Notes: a model not told the origin generated them from the letters alone. 64,000 nucleotides of DNA from an uncultured Bacteroidia bacterium (GCA_902794005.1 CADBFO010000004.1:105698-169697); one strand, 5' to 3'; positions 47,180-55,655 are shown, counted from the first letter of the stretch. Translations and numbers: made by a program.

Positions 47180-47974
47180 CTACTGCAACTCCTTCTGGCG
47201 CTGTTTCAGGGCATGGCTGAGCGCGCTGGAAGCGCGAAGTCTGCGCACGGTTCCCTGGGACACCTGGAAACTGTACATCATTTCTTTCAGTTCTTCTTCC
47301 GTGTAGCTGGGGTAGAGTTTGACGACCTCCGCGGCAAAAAGGTCCAGCTGGTCTCCCACGCTGAGCGGGTAATCATCGTCCCCGAAGAAATTTTCCGTCC
47401 AGCGGAGAAGGTCGATTCTTGCCCGGACGGCCTTTTCCTGGTCGGCCGGGTTGGTGGAAGGGGCCTCGAGCGTCCAGGCCAGCTTCTGCATGCAGACATT
47501 GCGCACGGGACGCTCCTGGGCGCAGTTCAGGACGGTAGGGAGGGGTTCCAGGTCCCCGTCGGCCTCAAAGACGGCTTTCTCACGGAGTTTCCCGCTTCGG
47601 AAGATGAAGCTGGAAAGCGGGGCGGCAGCATTCCCGAAAATGGCCAGCTTGAAAAGCTTTTTGGGATCGGCCTTGCGGGGGAAGGCTTTCTCGCCGGCTA
47701 CATTCACGTGATAGACATCGAAGTCGGGACGGCACTTGACCGTGCGGAGGATGCGTTTCACGAAGTTCGAATCCGGCAGGGCGCCGGGTTCCAGCAGGCA
47801 GACAAGCGCTTCCTCGACGTTTTGCCAGTTTCCGTGCCTGATCTGGAGTTGGGCGTCATAATCGGCCTCTGCGGGGTCGTTCTCCGGCAGATATACCTTG
47901 AAATCCTTGCATTTCTGGAGCACCAGCGCCCCCAGCAGTTTGTCGTCTCCTTTCTGTAAAACAATTCCCAGCAT
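47180..47974 (-). CDS. Conserved-looking protein of unknown function
   Basis: 264 residues, no signal peptide or membrane segment. It begins LGIVLQKGDDKLLGALVLQK and is rich in charged residues. LLRWTENFFGDDDYPLSVGD and LFAAEVVKLYPSYTEEELKE in the second half look like helices of a compact cytosolic domain, and the extreme C-terminus (RRLRASSALSHALKQRQKEL) is basic. Codon use matches neighbours, so it is a genuine gene. I do not recognise a family. It is downstream of the MATE gene on the same strand, separated by hairpin repeat copy A. Confidence 0.7.
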   Translation of the reverse strand: MLGIVLQKGDDKLLGALVLQKCKDFKVYLPENDPAEADYDAQLQIRHGNWQNVEEALVCLLEPGALPDSNFVKRILRTVKCRPDFDVYHVNVAGEKAFPRKADPKKLFKLAIFGNAAAPLSSFIFRSGKLREKAVFEADGDLEPLPTVLNCAQERPVRNVCMQKLAWTLEAPSTNPADQEKAVRARIDLLRWTENFFGDDDYPLSVGDQLDLFAAEVVKLYPSYTEEELKEMMYSFQVSQGTVRRLRASSALSHALKQRQKELQ

Positions 47975-48015
47975 AATGGTGATTCTTAACTAATTGTCTA
48001 TCAGTGTTTTCCATG

Positions 48016-48046
48016 TAATCCTCTGCGCAAAAAGTGCAGAGGATTA
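48016..48046 (-). repeat. Hairpin repeat AATCCTCTGCGC, copy A (terminator-like)
   Basis: TAATCCTCTGC (48016-48026) and GCAGAGGATTA (48036-48046) pair over 11 bp with a 9-base loop. It differs from the other two copies by one base in the loop-proximal stem. Compared with copies B and C the loop is read from the opposite strand. It lies 11 nt after the MATE stop and before the next gene. Confidence 0.85.
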
Positions 48047-48057
48047 TTTGTAAGTTG

Positions 48058-49452
48058 TTAATTGTCAGGCGCTTGCTTGCCACCCGGTGTGGCGTCGAGC
48101 CAGCGGCCGCGGTACAGGCGTATGAGGAAGATAACCCCTCGGAAGCTCAGTTCCACCGCCATGCACATCCAGAAGCCCACCAGGCCGTACACGCGGGTGA
48201 GGAAGATGGCGGGGATGATGCGGATAATCCACATGGACCCGAAGTTCATGATGCTGGGCCACTTGGTGTCGCCGGCTCCCACGCAGGCACCGTATGCTAC
48301 GATGGAGGCTGCATAGCCCAGTTCGGCAAAGGCCTCGATGCGCAGCACCCGGCTTCCCAGGCCGATTACCTCGGCATCCGGGGACAGAAGCCCCATCATC
48401 TGCGGGGCGAAAATGTACATCAGCACGGCCAGCAGACCCATGATGCCCATGCCGAGACCGGTGGTGATCCAGGCGAAGCGTTTGGCCAGGGACCGCCGGC
48501 CGGCTCCGATGGACTGCCCCACCAGGGTGGTGGAGGCGTCGGCAATGCCGTAGCCTGGCATGTAGCAGAAACTTTCCGCCGTGATGGCGAAGGAGTTGGC
48601 CGCAATGGAGATGGTCCCGAGCGGTGCCACGATGACCGTGGAGGCGATGTGCGCACCTCGCATCAGCAGATTCTGAAAGGCCATCGGCCCGCTGATTCCG
48701 AGAGCCTTGCGCAATACCACGCGCGTGGGCCGGTAACTGCCTTTTTCCTGCCGCAGGTTGAGTTCCGGGCTCTTGAAGGCCAGGAACGAGAACATGGCCG
48801 CCCCGGTAATCAGTTCGGCCATGCCACTGCCCAGCGCGGCGCCCGTCACCCCCATGTCCAGGATATAGATGAACAGGTAATTGAACACCACGTCCAACAG
48901 GCACATGCCGATGCTCAGGAGGCTGGGGACCTTCATATTGCCGCTGGCCTGCAGAATGGCGGCGCAGGTCCAGTCCATGAGCATGGCCGGCATGAACAGC
49001 GACATGATGAAAAAATAGCTGGAGGCATCCGGGCCGATATCCTGCCCGCCGCCCAGCCAATAGGGGAGGAAAGGAGAGATGGACATGCCTACCACGGCCA
49101 GGAAAAGACTGAATCCCAGCCCGCAGACCAGCGCCTGCCGCAGCACCGAACGTGCTCCCGCGAAGTCGTTGGCTCCGAAAAGATGAGCCACCTGCACGGA
49201 GAAGCCGCTGGTGACGGCCATCCCGAAGCCGCCGAAGAGCCACAGGCAGGTGGATACCAGGCCGATGGACGCTCCCGCGGCCGGGCCCAGGTGGCCCACC
49301 ATGGAGGCGTCGATATACTGCATCATCACGGAGGACAGCTGTGCCAGGATGGCCGGGTAGCTGAGCATCAGGCATAGCCTGATTTGCTGCCCGAGGGTGA
49401 GCGAGCCTCCGTTGCGGATACTTTTGAGCAATATGTCTTTGGTCGCGGCCAT
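48058..49452 (-). CDS. MATE-family efflux transporter
   Basis: 464 residues with twelve predicted membrane helices, the normal MATE number. SLTLGQQIRLCLMLSYPAIL at the start, MMQYIDASMVGHLGPAAGAS in helix 2 region and the repeated second half (AIAANSFAITAESFCYMPGY) follow the two-bundle pattern; the gating GxSxxLVGQSIGAGR stretch appears as STTLVGQSIGAG. MATE proteins pump cationic drugs and metabolites using sodium or proton gradients. Substrate unknown. Promoter box TATCTTTG is 10 nt before the start. Confidence 0.94.
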   Translation of the reverse strand: MAATKDILLKSIRNGGSLTLGQQIRLCLMLSYPAILAQLSSVMMQYIDASMVGHLGPAAGASIGLVSTCLWLFGGFGMAVTSGFSVQVAHLFGANDFAGARSVLRQALVCGLGFSLFLAVVGMSISPFLPYWLGGGQDIGPDASSYFFIMSLFMPAMLMDWTCAAILQASGNMKVPSLLSIGMCLLDVVFNYLFIYILDMGVTGAALGSGMAELITGAAMFSFLAFKSPELNLRQEKGSYRPTRVVLRKALGISGPMAFQNLLMRGAHIASTVIVAPLGTISIAANSFAITAESFCYMPGYGIADASTTLVGQSIGAGRRSLAKRFAWITTGLGMGIMGLLAVLMYIFAPQMMGLLSPDAEVIGLGSRVLRIEAFAELGYAASIVAYGACVGAGDTKWPSIMNFGSMWIIRIIPAIFLTRVYGLVGFWMCMAVELSFRGVIFLIRLYRGRWLDATPGGKQAPDN

Positions 49453-49462
49453 AATCGGACTG

Positions 49463-49470
49463 CAAAGATA
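49463..49470 (-). promoter_or_regulatory. -7 promoter element for the MATE gene
   Basis: The minus strand reads TATCTTTG (exact TAnnTTTG), 10 nt before the start codon at 49452; the predicted leader is only a few bases. Confidence 0.55.
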
Positions 49471-49476
49471 CGCATT

Positions 49477-51339
49477 TTATGCGTAAGGGGGAACATCTTT
49501 GCGGTCAATCAGCTCCCGGAGGACTTCCAGCCAGTTTTCATCGGCCTGACCGAAGGCGGCGCGCACCTCGTGGAGCGTATATCGGCCTCTGCGGGCCTCG
49601 ATCCAGGCTTTGAGCTGCGCATCGAGGTCTTTGGGACGGGCGGCACCGCTGCGGCAGACATCGCATTTTCCGCAGGGGGCGCTCTCTTCCTGGCCGAAGT
49701 AGCGAAGAAGGAATTGCGAGCGGCATTCGTTGTCCTCCTCCACGAAATCCAGCATGGTCTGCACCCTTTCTCCGTAAGTGCTGCGCAGCATCTGATAGCG
49801 TTTGGGGGAGAGCTGTACGTTGCCGGGGCGCAGGCGGTCGTGCGCGATGAACAGCACCGTGGCGTGGTCGGCCGGGATGTAGCGGACGACGTGATTCACG
49901 CTGAGCCCGTACAAAAGCTGCCTGAGTTGCGGAACACTCACCCCGGCACGGAGGGCGACGGCCTCCTCGTCGATGGGTTGCGGGAACGAAAAGATACCCG
50001 TGTACATGCGCATGAGGGCTTCCAGGACGGCGGGCATCTGCGGGTCCGGCAGTTCGGTCCGGTACAGCTGCTGCCGGTCCGTTTCGATGCGGATGCGCGT
50101 CTGGATGTCCATATCTTCGGAAAGGGTCCAGTGGCCTTCCCGCTCCAGGTACTTGACGGCGTAATAGGCGGGTGCGCGCTGGAGGCGGTATCGCCTGCAG
50201 AAGGCGGCGAGGTCGAACTTGAGCAATCGGCCCATTCCGGTGTCGTAGGGAATCTCGAAGAAGACATGTACCTTGTGATAAATGTCCTCGATGTATTCCA
50301 GGGAAGGGAAGGAGACTTCCTGAAGCTGTCGGAGGCGGGCCTCGTCGGTCCCGTTCCACAGGAGGACGGCGTAGGAGGGCTTTCCGTCGCGTCCCGCGCG
50401 GCCGGCTTCCTGGAAATAGGCTTCGGGGCTGTCGGGGAGGTCGGCGTGGACCACGAAGCGGACATCGGCCTTGTCGATGCCCATGCCGAAGGCATTGGTG
50501 CACACCATCACGCGCGTTTTTCCGCTTTTCCAATCCTCCTGCCTGCGGGTGCGGGTTTCGGGGCCCAGGCCGGCGTGGTAGAAGGAGGCTTCGACGCCGT
50601 CGGCCTTCAGGCTCTCCGCCAGTTCCTGGGTGCGGGCCCGGCTGCGGACATAGACGATGCCGGTTCCGGGAACGCCTTCGCAGATGCTGCGGATCTGGCC
50701 GATTTTGTCCTGCGCCTTCCGGACGATGTAACTCAGGTTGGGACGCTCGAAGCCGGAGCGGAGGAGGTTCTCTTCCCGGAAACGCAGCCGTTCCATGATG
50801 TCATGGGCCACCAGGGGCGTCGCGGTGGCGGTAAGGGCGATGACGGGCGCATCGATGCGATCTCTCAATCGGCCGATTTCCAGATAGTTGGGGCGGAAGT
50901 CGTAGCCCCACTGCGAGATGCAGTGAGCCTCGTCCACCACGATGTAGGAGACCTTCAGGACGCTCAGGTAAGACTGGAACAGGGGCGTGTTCAGACGTTC
51001 CGGCGACAGGTACAGGAACTTGTAGTCCCCGTATGCGGCGTTGTTGAGGGCGAGGTCCACCTCGTGCCGGGTCATTCCGGCGTGGATGGCCATGGCGCGG
51101 ACGCCCCTTTGCTGCAGGTTCTGCACCTGGTCTTTCATGAGGGCGATCAGGGGTGTGACCACCAGGGCGATGCCGTCTTGCATGAGGGCCGGCACCTGGA
51201 AGCAAACGCTCTTTCCGCCGCCGGTGGGCAGGATGGCCAGCACGTCCCGTCCTTCCAGGGCTTCCCGGACAATCTCTTCCTGCATGGGGCGGAAACAATC
51301 ATACCCCCAATATGTCTTCAGGACCTGAAGCGCTGTCAT
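49477..51339 (-). CDS. recQ: ATP-dependent DNA helicase RecQ
   Basis: 620 residues. [20 protein letters not shown] is the RecQ start; [12 protein letters not shown] is Walker [20 protein letters not shown] is the DEAH box with the RecQ-specific aromatic loop, and [17 protein letters not shown] is motif VI. A zinc-binding RQC region follows ([19 protein letters not shown]). The C-terminal HRDC domain appears absent: the last 50 residues ([19 protein letters not shown]) are different. RecQ unwinds forks and recombination intermediates. The chosen start at 51339 excludes an upstream extension made of the dispersed repeat. Confidence 0.95.
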   Translation of the reverse strand: MTALQVLKTYWGYDCFRPMQEEIVREALEGRDVLAILPTGGGKSVCFQVPALMQDGIALVVTPLIALMKDQVQNLQQRGVRAMAIHAGMTRHEVDLALNNAAYGDYKFLYLSPERLNTPLFQSYLSVLKVSYIVVDEAHCISQWGYDFRPNYLEIGRLRDRIDAPVIALTATATPLVAHDIMERLRFREENLLRSGFERPNLSYIVRKAQDKIGQIRSICEGVPGTGIVYVRSRARTQELAESLKADGVEASFYHAGLGPETRTRRQEDWKSGKTRVMVCTNAFGMGIDKADVRFVVHADLPDSPEAYFQEAGRAGRDGKPSYAVLLWNGTDEARLRQLQEVSFPSLEYIEDIYHKVHVFFEIPYDTGMGRLLKFDLAAFCRRYRLQRAPAYYAVKYLEREGHWTLSEDMDIQTRIRIETDRQQLYRTELPDPQMPAVLEALMRMYTGIFSFPQPIDEEAVALRAGVSVPQLRQLLYGLSVNHVVRYIPADHATVLFIAHDRLRPGNVQLSPKRYQMLRSTYGERVQTMLDFVEEDNECRSQFLLRYFGQEESAPCGKCDVCRSGAARPKDLDAQLKAWIEARRGRYTLHEVRAAFGQADENWLEVLRELIDRKDVPPYA

Positions 51340-51359
51340 CGTTCTGGGCAAAGCTCTTT

Positions 51360-51388
51360 TGTCATTCTGAGCAAAGTCGAAGAATCTT
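51360..51388. repeat. Dispersed 30-bp repeat, copy 3 (diverged)
   Basis: TGTCATTCTGAGCAAAGTCG followed by AAGAATCTTT. It matches copies 1 and 2 except for GCAAAGTC in place of GCGAAGC and the last bases. It lies between recQ and ybaK. Confidence 0.8.
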
Positions 51389-51423
51389 TCGTGCTCAATC
51401 CACGAAGATAGCAATTATTTCAC

Positions 51424-51431
51424 TAATTTTG
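51424..51431 (+). promoter_or_regulatory. -7 promoter element for ybaK
   Basis: TAATTTTG, an exact TAnnTTTG, ends 4 nt before the ATG at 51436, which predicts a leaderless message. Confidence 0.55.
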
Positions 51432-51435
51432 CATC

Positions 51436-51906
51436 ATGGCTTTGCAGAAAACGAATGCGGCCCGGCTGCTGGACGCGGCGGGCATTCCCTATCGGCTCAT
51501 TCCTTATGAAGTGGATGAGGAACATCTGGAGGCCTCCCATGTGGCACAGCAGCTGGGGGAAGACCTGGACCGCGTGTTCAAAACCCTGGTTTTGAGGGGA
51601 GACCGCACGGGGCTGTTCGTCTGTGTGGTGCCGGGGTCCATGGAGGTGGATTTTCGCGTGGCGGCCCGCATTTCCGGCAACAAGAACTGCGCCATGATCC
51701 ATGTGAAGGAACTGCTGCCGCTCACCGGTTACATCCGCGGCGGATGCAGCCCCATCGGCATGAAAAAACCGTTTCCTGCATTTGTCCATGAGAGCGCACT
51801 ATTGTGGGATACCGTTTATGTCAGCGCCGGAGTGCGCGGGTTGCAGATATGTATCGATCCCCAGGCCCTGATCGACTATATTGGCGCCGGCATTTATCCT
51901 TTATAA
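51436..51906 (+). CDS. ybaK: YbaK/EbsC-type aminoacyl-tRNA deacylase (Cys-tRNA-Pro deacylase)
   Basis: 156 residues. NAARLLDAAGIPYRLIPYEV is the YbaK start. DLDRVFKTLVLRGD contains the conserved FKTL, VARISGNKNCAMI is the family K-box, and YIRGGCSPIGMKKPFPAFV carries the G-x-S-P-x-G substrate loop. These small proteins remove cysteine wrongly attached to tRNA-Pro. It is a single gene between recQ and queE, with a leaderless-type promoter and hairpin repeat copy B as its terminator. Confidence 0.93.
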   Translation: MALQKTNAARLLDAAGIPYRLIPYEVDEEHLEASHVAQQLGEDLDRVFKTLVLRGDRTGLFVCVVPGSMEVDFRVAARISGNKNCAMIHVKELLPLTGYIRGGCSPIGMKKPFPAFVHESALLWDTVYVSAGVRGLQICIDPQALIDYIGAGIYPL

Positions 51907-51975
51907 AGGTGCAGGAGGGTGGTATTGGTGCCGCCTGGCGTGGCAATTAGTGTGTTGGTAATCAGTCATTTACGC

Positions 51976-52008
51976 AAAATCCTCTGCGCTTTTTGCGCAG
52001 AGGATTTT
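51976..52008. repeat. Hairpin repeat AATCCTCTGCGC, copy B (bidirectional terminator)
   Basis: AAAATCCTCTGCGC, TTTTT loop, and the perfect complementary arm, 14 bp of stem, extended by TTTACG and CGTAAA on either side. It lies between the convergent ybaK and queE genes and should stop both transcripts. The core is the same sequence as copy C. Confidence 0.9.
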
Positions 52009-52049
52009 ACGTAAACGACTGCTGCTCAAGGGCTTATCGGCCACCGCGT

Positions 52050-52658
52050 TTAGCGGATTTCCAGCAGTTTGTGGGTTTGGAGGGAGAGCCGCCAGAGGGG
52101 GTGTGCCTTCACGAAGGAGAGGGTCTCTTCCAGAAGCTGTTGCTTCCTGACAGGGTCCGGGATGTCGCAAGGCTGGAGGAAGAGGTGGCTGGCCGGAAAG
52201 CCTTCCCAGGCGCAGATTTCCTCCTCGGTGAGGGTGCCGTCATAGACCAGCTTGATTTCATCGGCCTCGGTGATGTTCACCTTGCCGCGCTCCGCGTAGC
52301 CGGGAAGATGGCTCTTGGGGCTAAGCGTAACCCATTGGATTCTATTTGCTTCCGGCTTGTTGACGGAACCGTTGGTCTCCATGTGGACGATGTATGCGCC
52401 GAGCGTGTCCAGGAGTTCGTCGTCCAGTTGCAGAAGCGGTTCTCCGCCGGTGAGGCAGATACGCGGGCAGCGGTACTGCTGCACCTCCTGCAGGATTTCC
52501 TCTGCGCTCATTTCCGTGAATGGCTTGTGGTCCGTGTCGCAGAAGGGGCACTGAAGGTTGCACCCGCTCAGGCGCACAAACACCATGGGCGTTCCCGTCC
52601 AGAATCCCTCGCCCTGGAGGGAATAGAAGATTTCGTTGACCCGGTACCTACCGTTCAT
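52050..52658 (-). CDS. queE: 7-carboxy-7-deazaguanine synthase QueE
   Basis: 202 residues. Radical-SAM enzyme that converts carboxytetrahydropterin to carboxydeazaguanine in queuosine synthesis. VNEIFYSLQGEGFWTGTPMV is the family start, and GCNLQCPFCDTDH holds the CxxxCxxC cluster motif. ICLTGGEPLLQL and HMETNGSV are the SAM-binding motifs. The start at 52658 (NGRYRVNEIF) lies in the last 11 nt of queD, as expected for coupled genes. QueC, which follows in the pathway, is encoded 10 kb away at 63255. Confidence 0.95.
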   Translation of the reverse strand: MNGRYRVNEIFYSLQGEGFWTGTPMVFVRLSGCNLQCPFCDTDHKPFTEMSAEEILQEVQQYRCPRICLTGGEPLLQLDDELLDTLGAYIVHMETNGSVNKPEANRIQWVTLSPKSHLPGYAERGKVNITEADEIKLVYDGTLTEEEICAWEGFPASHLFLQPCDIPDPVRKQQLLEETLSFVKAHPLWRLSLQTHKLLEIR

Positions 52659-52977
52659 AGGCGGCCATGTTGTTCTCGCTTTCCCACACTTCCACCTTGT
52701 AGGCGTTTTCCACATGGTCGCAGATCCAGCGGGCGATGTTCTCGGCCGTGGGATTGAAGGGAAGTACCTCGTTGAGGTTTTTGTGGTCCAGCGCGCCGGC
52801 GATGTCCCGCTTGATATGCGTGAAATCCGTAACCATGCCGTCCTCGTTGAGCGTCTCGCTCTTGCAGTACACCTTCACGATCCAGTTGTGGCCGTGCAGT
52901 TCTTCGCACTTGCTCTCATAGGAAAGATGCAGCGCATGGGCCGATGAAATTTCCAGTCTCTTGCAAACGTAATACAT
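52648..52977 (-). CDS. queD: 6-carboxy-5,6,7,8-tetrahydropterin synthase QueD
   Basis: 109 residues. Converts dihydroneopterin triphosphate to carboxytetrahydropterin. EISSAHALHLSYESKCEELH contains the zinc His and catalytic Cys, and HGHNWIVKVYC gives the other two zinc histidines. MVTDFTHIK and LDHKNLNEVLPFNPTAENI are the pterin-binding motifs. An exact TATCTTTG box is 19 nt upstream. queE follows with an 11-nt overlap. Confidence 0.95.
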   Translation of the reverse strand: MYYVCKRLEISSAHALHLSYESKCEELHGHNWIVKVYCKSETLNEDGMVTDFTHIKRDIAGALDHKNLNEVLPFNPTAENIARWICDHVENAYKVEVWESENNMAAYER

Positions 52978-52996
52978 ACTCTGTTTCAATTTTCTG

Positions 52997-53004
52997 CAAA
53001 GATA
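52997..53004 (-). promoter_or_regulatory. -7 promoter element for queD-queE
   Basis: The minus strand reads TATCTTTG (exact TAnnTTTG), 19 nt before the queD start. Confidence 0.6.
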
Positions 53005-53087
53005 CAAAATAAATTCGCGCCAACGATGGTCCCCGCTATTCAATCTCTGGTCTTACCTTCGCCCAGGCTTTTCGCATCAAGAACGCA

Positions 53088-53228
53088 ATGGTTGACTGTG
53101 AAAAGAAAATGAAGGAAATCTCGGACGAGTGGAAGAATGAGGGGAATCTTGCTATGGCGAGAGAGTTCCGAGACTTTGCAAAGGATGCCCACGAAGTCTT
53201 TATGGCTTTCTCAGGCACCCTTATTTGA
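53088..53228 (+). CDS. Small charged protein (possible remnant at the island edge)
   Basis: 46 residues from ATG 53088, rich in Glu, Lys, Met and Phe (VDCEKKMKEISDEW then NEGNLAMAREFRDFAKDAHE). The same frame is open back to 53013, so it could be the end of a longer broken gene. Its helical, charged make-up and the strong terminator directly after it favour real coding. I do not recognise a family. It sits at the junction between the queDE promoter and the accessory island. Confidence 0.45.
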   Translation: MVDCEKKMKEISDEWKNEGNLAMAREFRDFAKDAHEVFMAFSGTLI

Positions 53229-53236
53229 TTGGTTGC

Positions 53237-53259
53237 AGGGGCGGGGAACCGCCCCTTTA
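53237..53259 (+). terminator. Terminator after the small edge gene
   Basis: AGGGGCGG, loop GGAA, CCGCCCCT, a perfect 8-bp stem, followed by TTAA. Short T-tract, but the stem is strong. Confidence 0.7.
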
Positions 53260-53339
53260 ACCGCAAACAAATCAACAAAATCATTGCATTTTATTGAATT
53301 TATGCGTATATTGCAACACCAATCAAAATCATATAGCCT

Positions 53340-53573
53340 ATGAACAACAAACAAAGAAAGCAACTCAAGGAACTCAAACAGTCCGTCCAGTACGTGAGGG
53401 ACGACGTGGAAATCATGCGGGACGACGAGCAGGAGAAACTTGACAACATGCCTGAGAGTTTACTCGGAACTGAGAAGGAGGACCACTACAACAACAGCAT
53501 CCTGTGGCTTAACGACATCATAGAAAAGCTCGACGATGCAATCGCGGAATTTGACGAGGAGGGCTGGGTATGA
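53340..53573 (+). CDS. Small acidic helical protein of the island
   Basis: 77 residues, strongly acidic (NDIIEKLDDAIAEFDEEGWV at the C-terminus) with a basic start (NNKQRKQLKELKQSVQYVRD). It is predicted to be two helices and cytosolic. The gene is first of three that overlap by ATGA, with AT-rich upstream DNA (TTATTGAATTTATGCG) unlike the surrounding genome. No family recognised. Its coupling to the two membrane genes suggests that the three products work together. Confidence 0.65.
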   Translation: MNNKQRKQLKELKQSVQYVRDDVEIMRDDEQEKLDNMPESLLGTEKEDHYNNSILWLNDIIEKLDDAIAEFDEEGWV

Positions 53574-53761
53574 AAGACTACGTTATAGCCTTATTATGCG
53601 TCGTGGCGGCTGAAATCGCGTTCACCTTCATTGCCATCAAGTATTTCCTTTGGTGGGACGGTATCTTTATCGTACTCGGAATCTTTTGCGGCATCGGAAT
53701 GTGTCTGGCCGGTGAAGTCTGGTCCAGAAGCAAACATAACCCCAAAAACAAGAGGATATGA
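53570..53761 (+). CDS. Small two-helix membrane protein, first of a related pair
   Basis: 63 residues. Two hydrophobic helices (about 4-22 and 31-50) and a short basic tail (SRSKHNPKNKRI). Glu 15 lies inside helix 1. The start overlaps the preceding stop as ATGA, and the next gene overlaps in the same way. It resembles the following protein: both start MKxYxI and have an acidic residue at 15 followed by Ile. Unknown family; a holin-like, toxin or immunity role is possible but not shown. Confidence 0.65.
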   Translation: MKDYVIALLCVVAAEIAFTFIAIKYFLWWDGIFIVLGIFCGIGMCLAGEVWSRSKHNPKNKRI

Positions 53762-53949
53762 AAGGCTATCTCATAACGGCAGCGATTATCGTAGTTGTCG
53801 ATATTATCGCCTGTATACTCCTGTGGGATAGTGAAAGCGATGCGCTGCTCTACATCCTATGGGGTTCCGTCGCCGTAGTGCTTATCTACGCAAAACTCCT
53901 CAAGAAGAAACTTGAGGAGGACTTCTTGAACAGGAATGGTCGGCGTTAG
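53758..53949 (+). CDS. Small two-helix membrane protein, second of a related pair
   Basis: 63 residues, the same length as its neighbour. Helix 1 is about 4-23 with Asp 15 inside (AAIIVVVDIIACILLW), then a short acidic loop (DSESDA), helix 2 (about 29-47) and a basic tail (KLLKKKLEEDFLNRNGRR). The alignment with the upstream gene product is MKxYxI at the start, VV near 12-13 and D/E-I at 15-16, consistent with an old tandem duplication. Unknown family. The recombinase gene starts 38 nt later. Confidence 0.65.
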   Translation: MKGYLITAAIIVVVDIIACILLWDSESDALLYILWGSVAVVLIYAKLLKKKLEEDFLNRNGRR

Positions 53950-53987
53950 CTGACTATTCCCGCCAATCAACCAAAACAACAAGCATT

Positions 53988-54851
53988 ATGACTTACATAG
54001 CACAAGCAATGGAAGAGAACGGACATCCTATGTACCAGCCCGTCGCAGCATACCTGCGTATGTGCTTCGGAAGGGACATACGAATGGACGAACTCACCAA
54101 ATCAAAAGTAATCGAGTTTCGAGACTACCTCAAACGGATAGGACTTTCGCAGAACACCGTGTTCAACAAACTGAACGCACTACGAACCTTCACGAACATC
54201 TACAACGAGGAGGACCCCATTCCCATTAAGGACAAGCGGGTCTTTCGCGTCAAGAAGGAGGACACCGTAAGTATCTATCTCGACAAGATTGAGCTCACGA
54301 TGCTCGAAAAGAAACTCCCGGATCTGTCGCTTGGCGACCGGTACTACGCAACCAAGTTCCTTATCGGCGCGTACACCGGGTGCCGACAATCAGACATTAT
54401 GCACATCACCCCGGCACATATCAACCACGGAATGCTCACATACGTCGCTGAAAAGACCGGAAAGAAAGTGACCGTACCAATCACACAAAAGACCGCCGAC
54501 TGGATTGCATACGTCCAAGAACGGTACGACCAGTTCGACGGCTCTCTCTCCACTCCAGGCTCCCAGCGCATGACCTACAACAGGCATCTTCGCCAGGCTT
54601 GTAGGGCGGCACATATTAACGAGCCAGCTGTCACCGTCAGGGGAGGGAAGGAGAAGACGCAGCCCAAGTGGAAGGCAGTCACCTCACACGCGGCACGCCG
54701 CTCCTTCGCCACCAATCTCTATCTCGCGGGAATGGATCCCCACCAGGTATCGAAACTCCTGGGGCACTTTTCCGCAGAAATCACCCTCCGTTGTTATATC
54801 TGCGCGGAACGCACAACCATGCCGGAAGCCGCGCTCGCATATTTCCAATAG
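53988..54851 (+). CDS. Tyrosine recombinase, short form
   Basis: 287 residues. An N-terminal SAM-like core-binding domain (ELTKSKVIEFRDYLKRIGLS) and a catalytic domain with Arg in GAYTGCRQSD, HAARRSFATNLYLAG (HxxR), LLGHFSAEITLRCYI (His and the nucleophile Tyr). All catalytic residues are visible. No N-terminal arm-binding domain is present, so it is shorter than the integrase at 56329. It may act as a resolvase, an invertase or as the integrase of the element with the small genes. The HTH gene follows after 3 nt. Confidence 0.9.
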   Translation: MTYIAQAMEENGHPMYQPVAAYLRMCFGRDIRMDELTKSKVIEFRDYLKRIGLSQNTVFNKLNALRTFTNIYNEEDPIPIKDKRVFRVKKEDTVSIYLDKIELTMLEKKLPDLSLGDRYYATKFLIGAYTGCRQSDIMHITPAHINHGMLTYVAEKTGKKVTVPITQKTADWIAYVQERYDQFDGSLSTPGSQRMTYNRHLRQACRAAHINEPAVTVRGGKEKTQPKWKAVTSHAARRSFATNLYLAGMDPHQVSKLLGHFSAEITLRCYICAERTTMPEAALAYFQ

Positions 54852-54854
54852 CCC

Positions 54855-55235
54855 ATGACCGACCTTGAAATCAAACGCCTGTTCGCGGAAATGCAGCAGG
54901 AAATCTCACAGCTCCGAATCCAGGTCGCTACCCTCACCAGAACGCTGACGCCGGTTATCGACGAGGCCGAGGACTGGAGGACCTTCCAGGAGGCGGCCAG
55001 ATTCTTCTCCGTCAAGCCGACAACCATTATCACCTGGGTGAAGAAAGGCAACCTCAAGACGCGGTTTTCTCCGAAGAAGAATGTGAAGGTCGTTTCCCTG
55101 AACGCGCTCATCCGCTACCGTGACGAGGCTGTTGGGCGGCTCCGTGAAGACCTTAACAAGAAGTTCGCCGAACGTGACGAGAAGTTAGGCCGGATGATCG
55201 AGGCCATGCGAGGCGGCAACGATGACAATGTTTAA
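54855..55235 (+). CDS. Helix-turn-helix protein (excisionase/MerR-like)
   Basis: 126 residues. The middle (TFQEAARFFSVKPTTIITWV, then KKGNLKTRF) is a winged-helix or excisionase-type DNA-binding fold. Coiled-coil segments flank it: IKRLFAEMQQEISQLRIQVA before and LREDLNKKFAERDEKLGRM after. Placed 3 nt behind the recombinase, it is a good candidate for a directionality factor or repressor. The family is only recognisable at fold level. Confidence 0.75.
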   Translation: MTDLEIKRLFAEMQQEISQLRIQVATLTRTLTPVIDEAEDWRTFQEAARFFSVKPTTIITWVKKGNLKTRFSPKKNVKVVSLNALIRYRDEAVGRLREDLNKKFAERDEKLGRMIEAMRGGNDDNV

Positions 55236-55253
55236 TCCAAAATACAAACCATT

Positions 55254-55655
55254 ATGAAGAAAATCTTATTTGCACTCGCCATCGCTTTGATGGCAACCGT
55301 TTCCTGCGGCAAGCAGAACACTGATGTTGACAACCGACTTGTTGGAACGTCGTTCTTCTCATCCGGGTATTCCAACATACTTGGCCCCACGATGGGAATC
55401 TACGGGCACATTTACAAGTTTACCGACGCATATCACGGCACCGGTATCTGGGTGGACGAGAACAATAAGCAGGTTGGCGATACCGAGAGCTTCACTTACT
55501 TCCTGGACTACCCGAACATGTCTATCACGAACGATAAGCCCGGAAGTAGCGGTACGGCTAAGACTTACAAATTCATCTTCACGGACCCGAACACATTTGT
55601 CGGATTAAACGACAAGGGCGAGCAGAACAAAATCAACACTTACCGCAAACAGTAA
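55254..55655 (+). CDS. Small lipoprotein of the island
   Basis: 133 residues. KKILFALAIALMATVSC is a lipoprotein signal (Cys 18). The mature part is beta-rich with aromatic residues (GIYGHIYKFTDAYHGTGIWV, TYFLDYPNMSITND), like small lipocalin-type Bacteroidota lipoproteins. Function unknown. It starts 18 nt after the HTH gene, so the recombinase, HTH and lipoprotein genes are probably co-transcribed. Confidence 0.75.
   Translation: MKKILFALAIALMATVSCGKQNTDVDNRLVGTSFFSSGYSNILGPTMGIYGHIYKFTDAYHGTGIWVDENNKQVGDTESFTYFLDYPNMSITNDKPGSSGTAKTYKFIFTDPNTFVGLNDKGEQNKINTYRKQ

Noticed and set aside
53013-53087. Upstream extension of the 46-residue edge protein
   Set aside because: The frame is open but has no start codon before 53088 and it overlaps the queD promoter, so it was not included; it remains a possible remnant.
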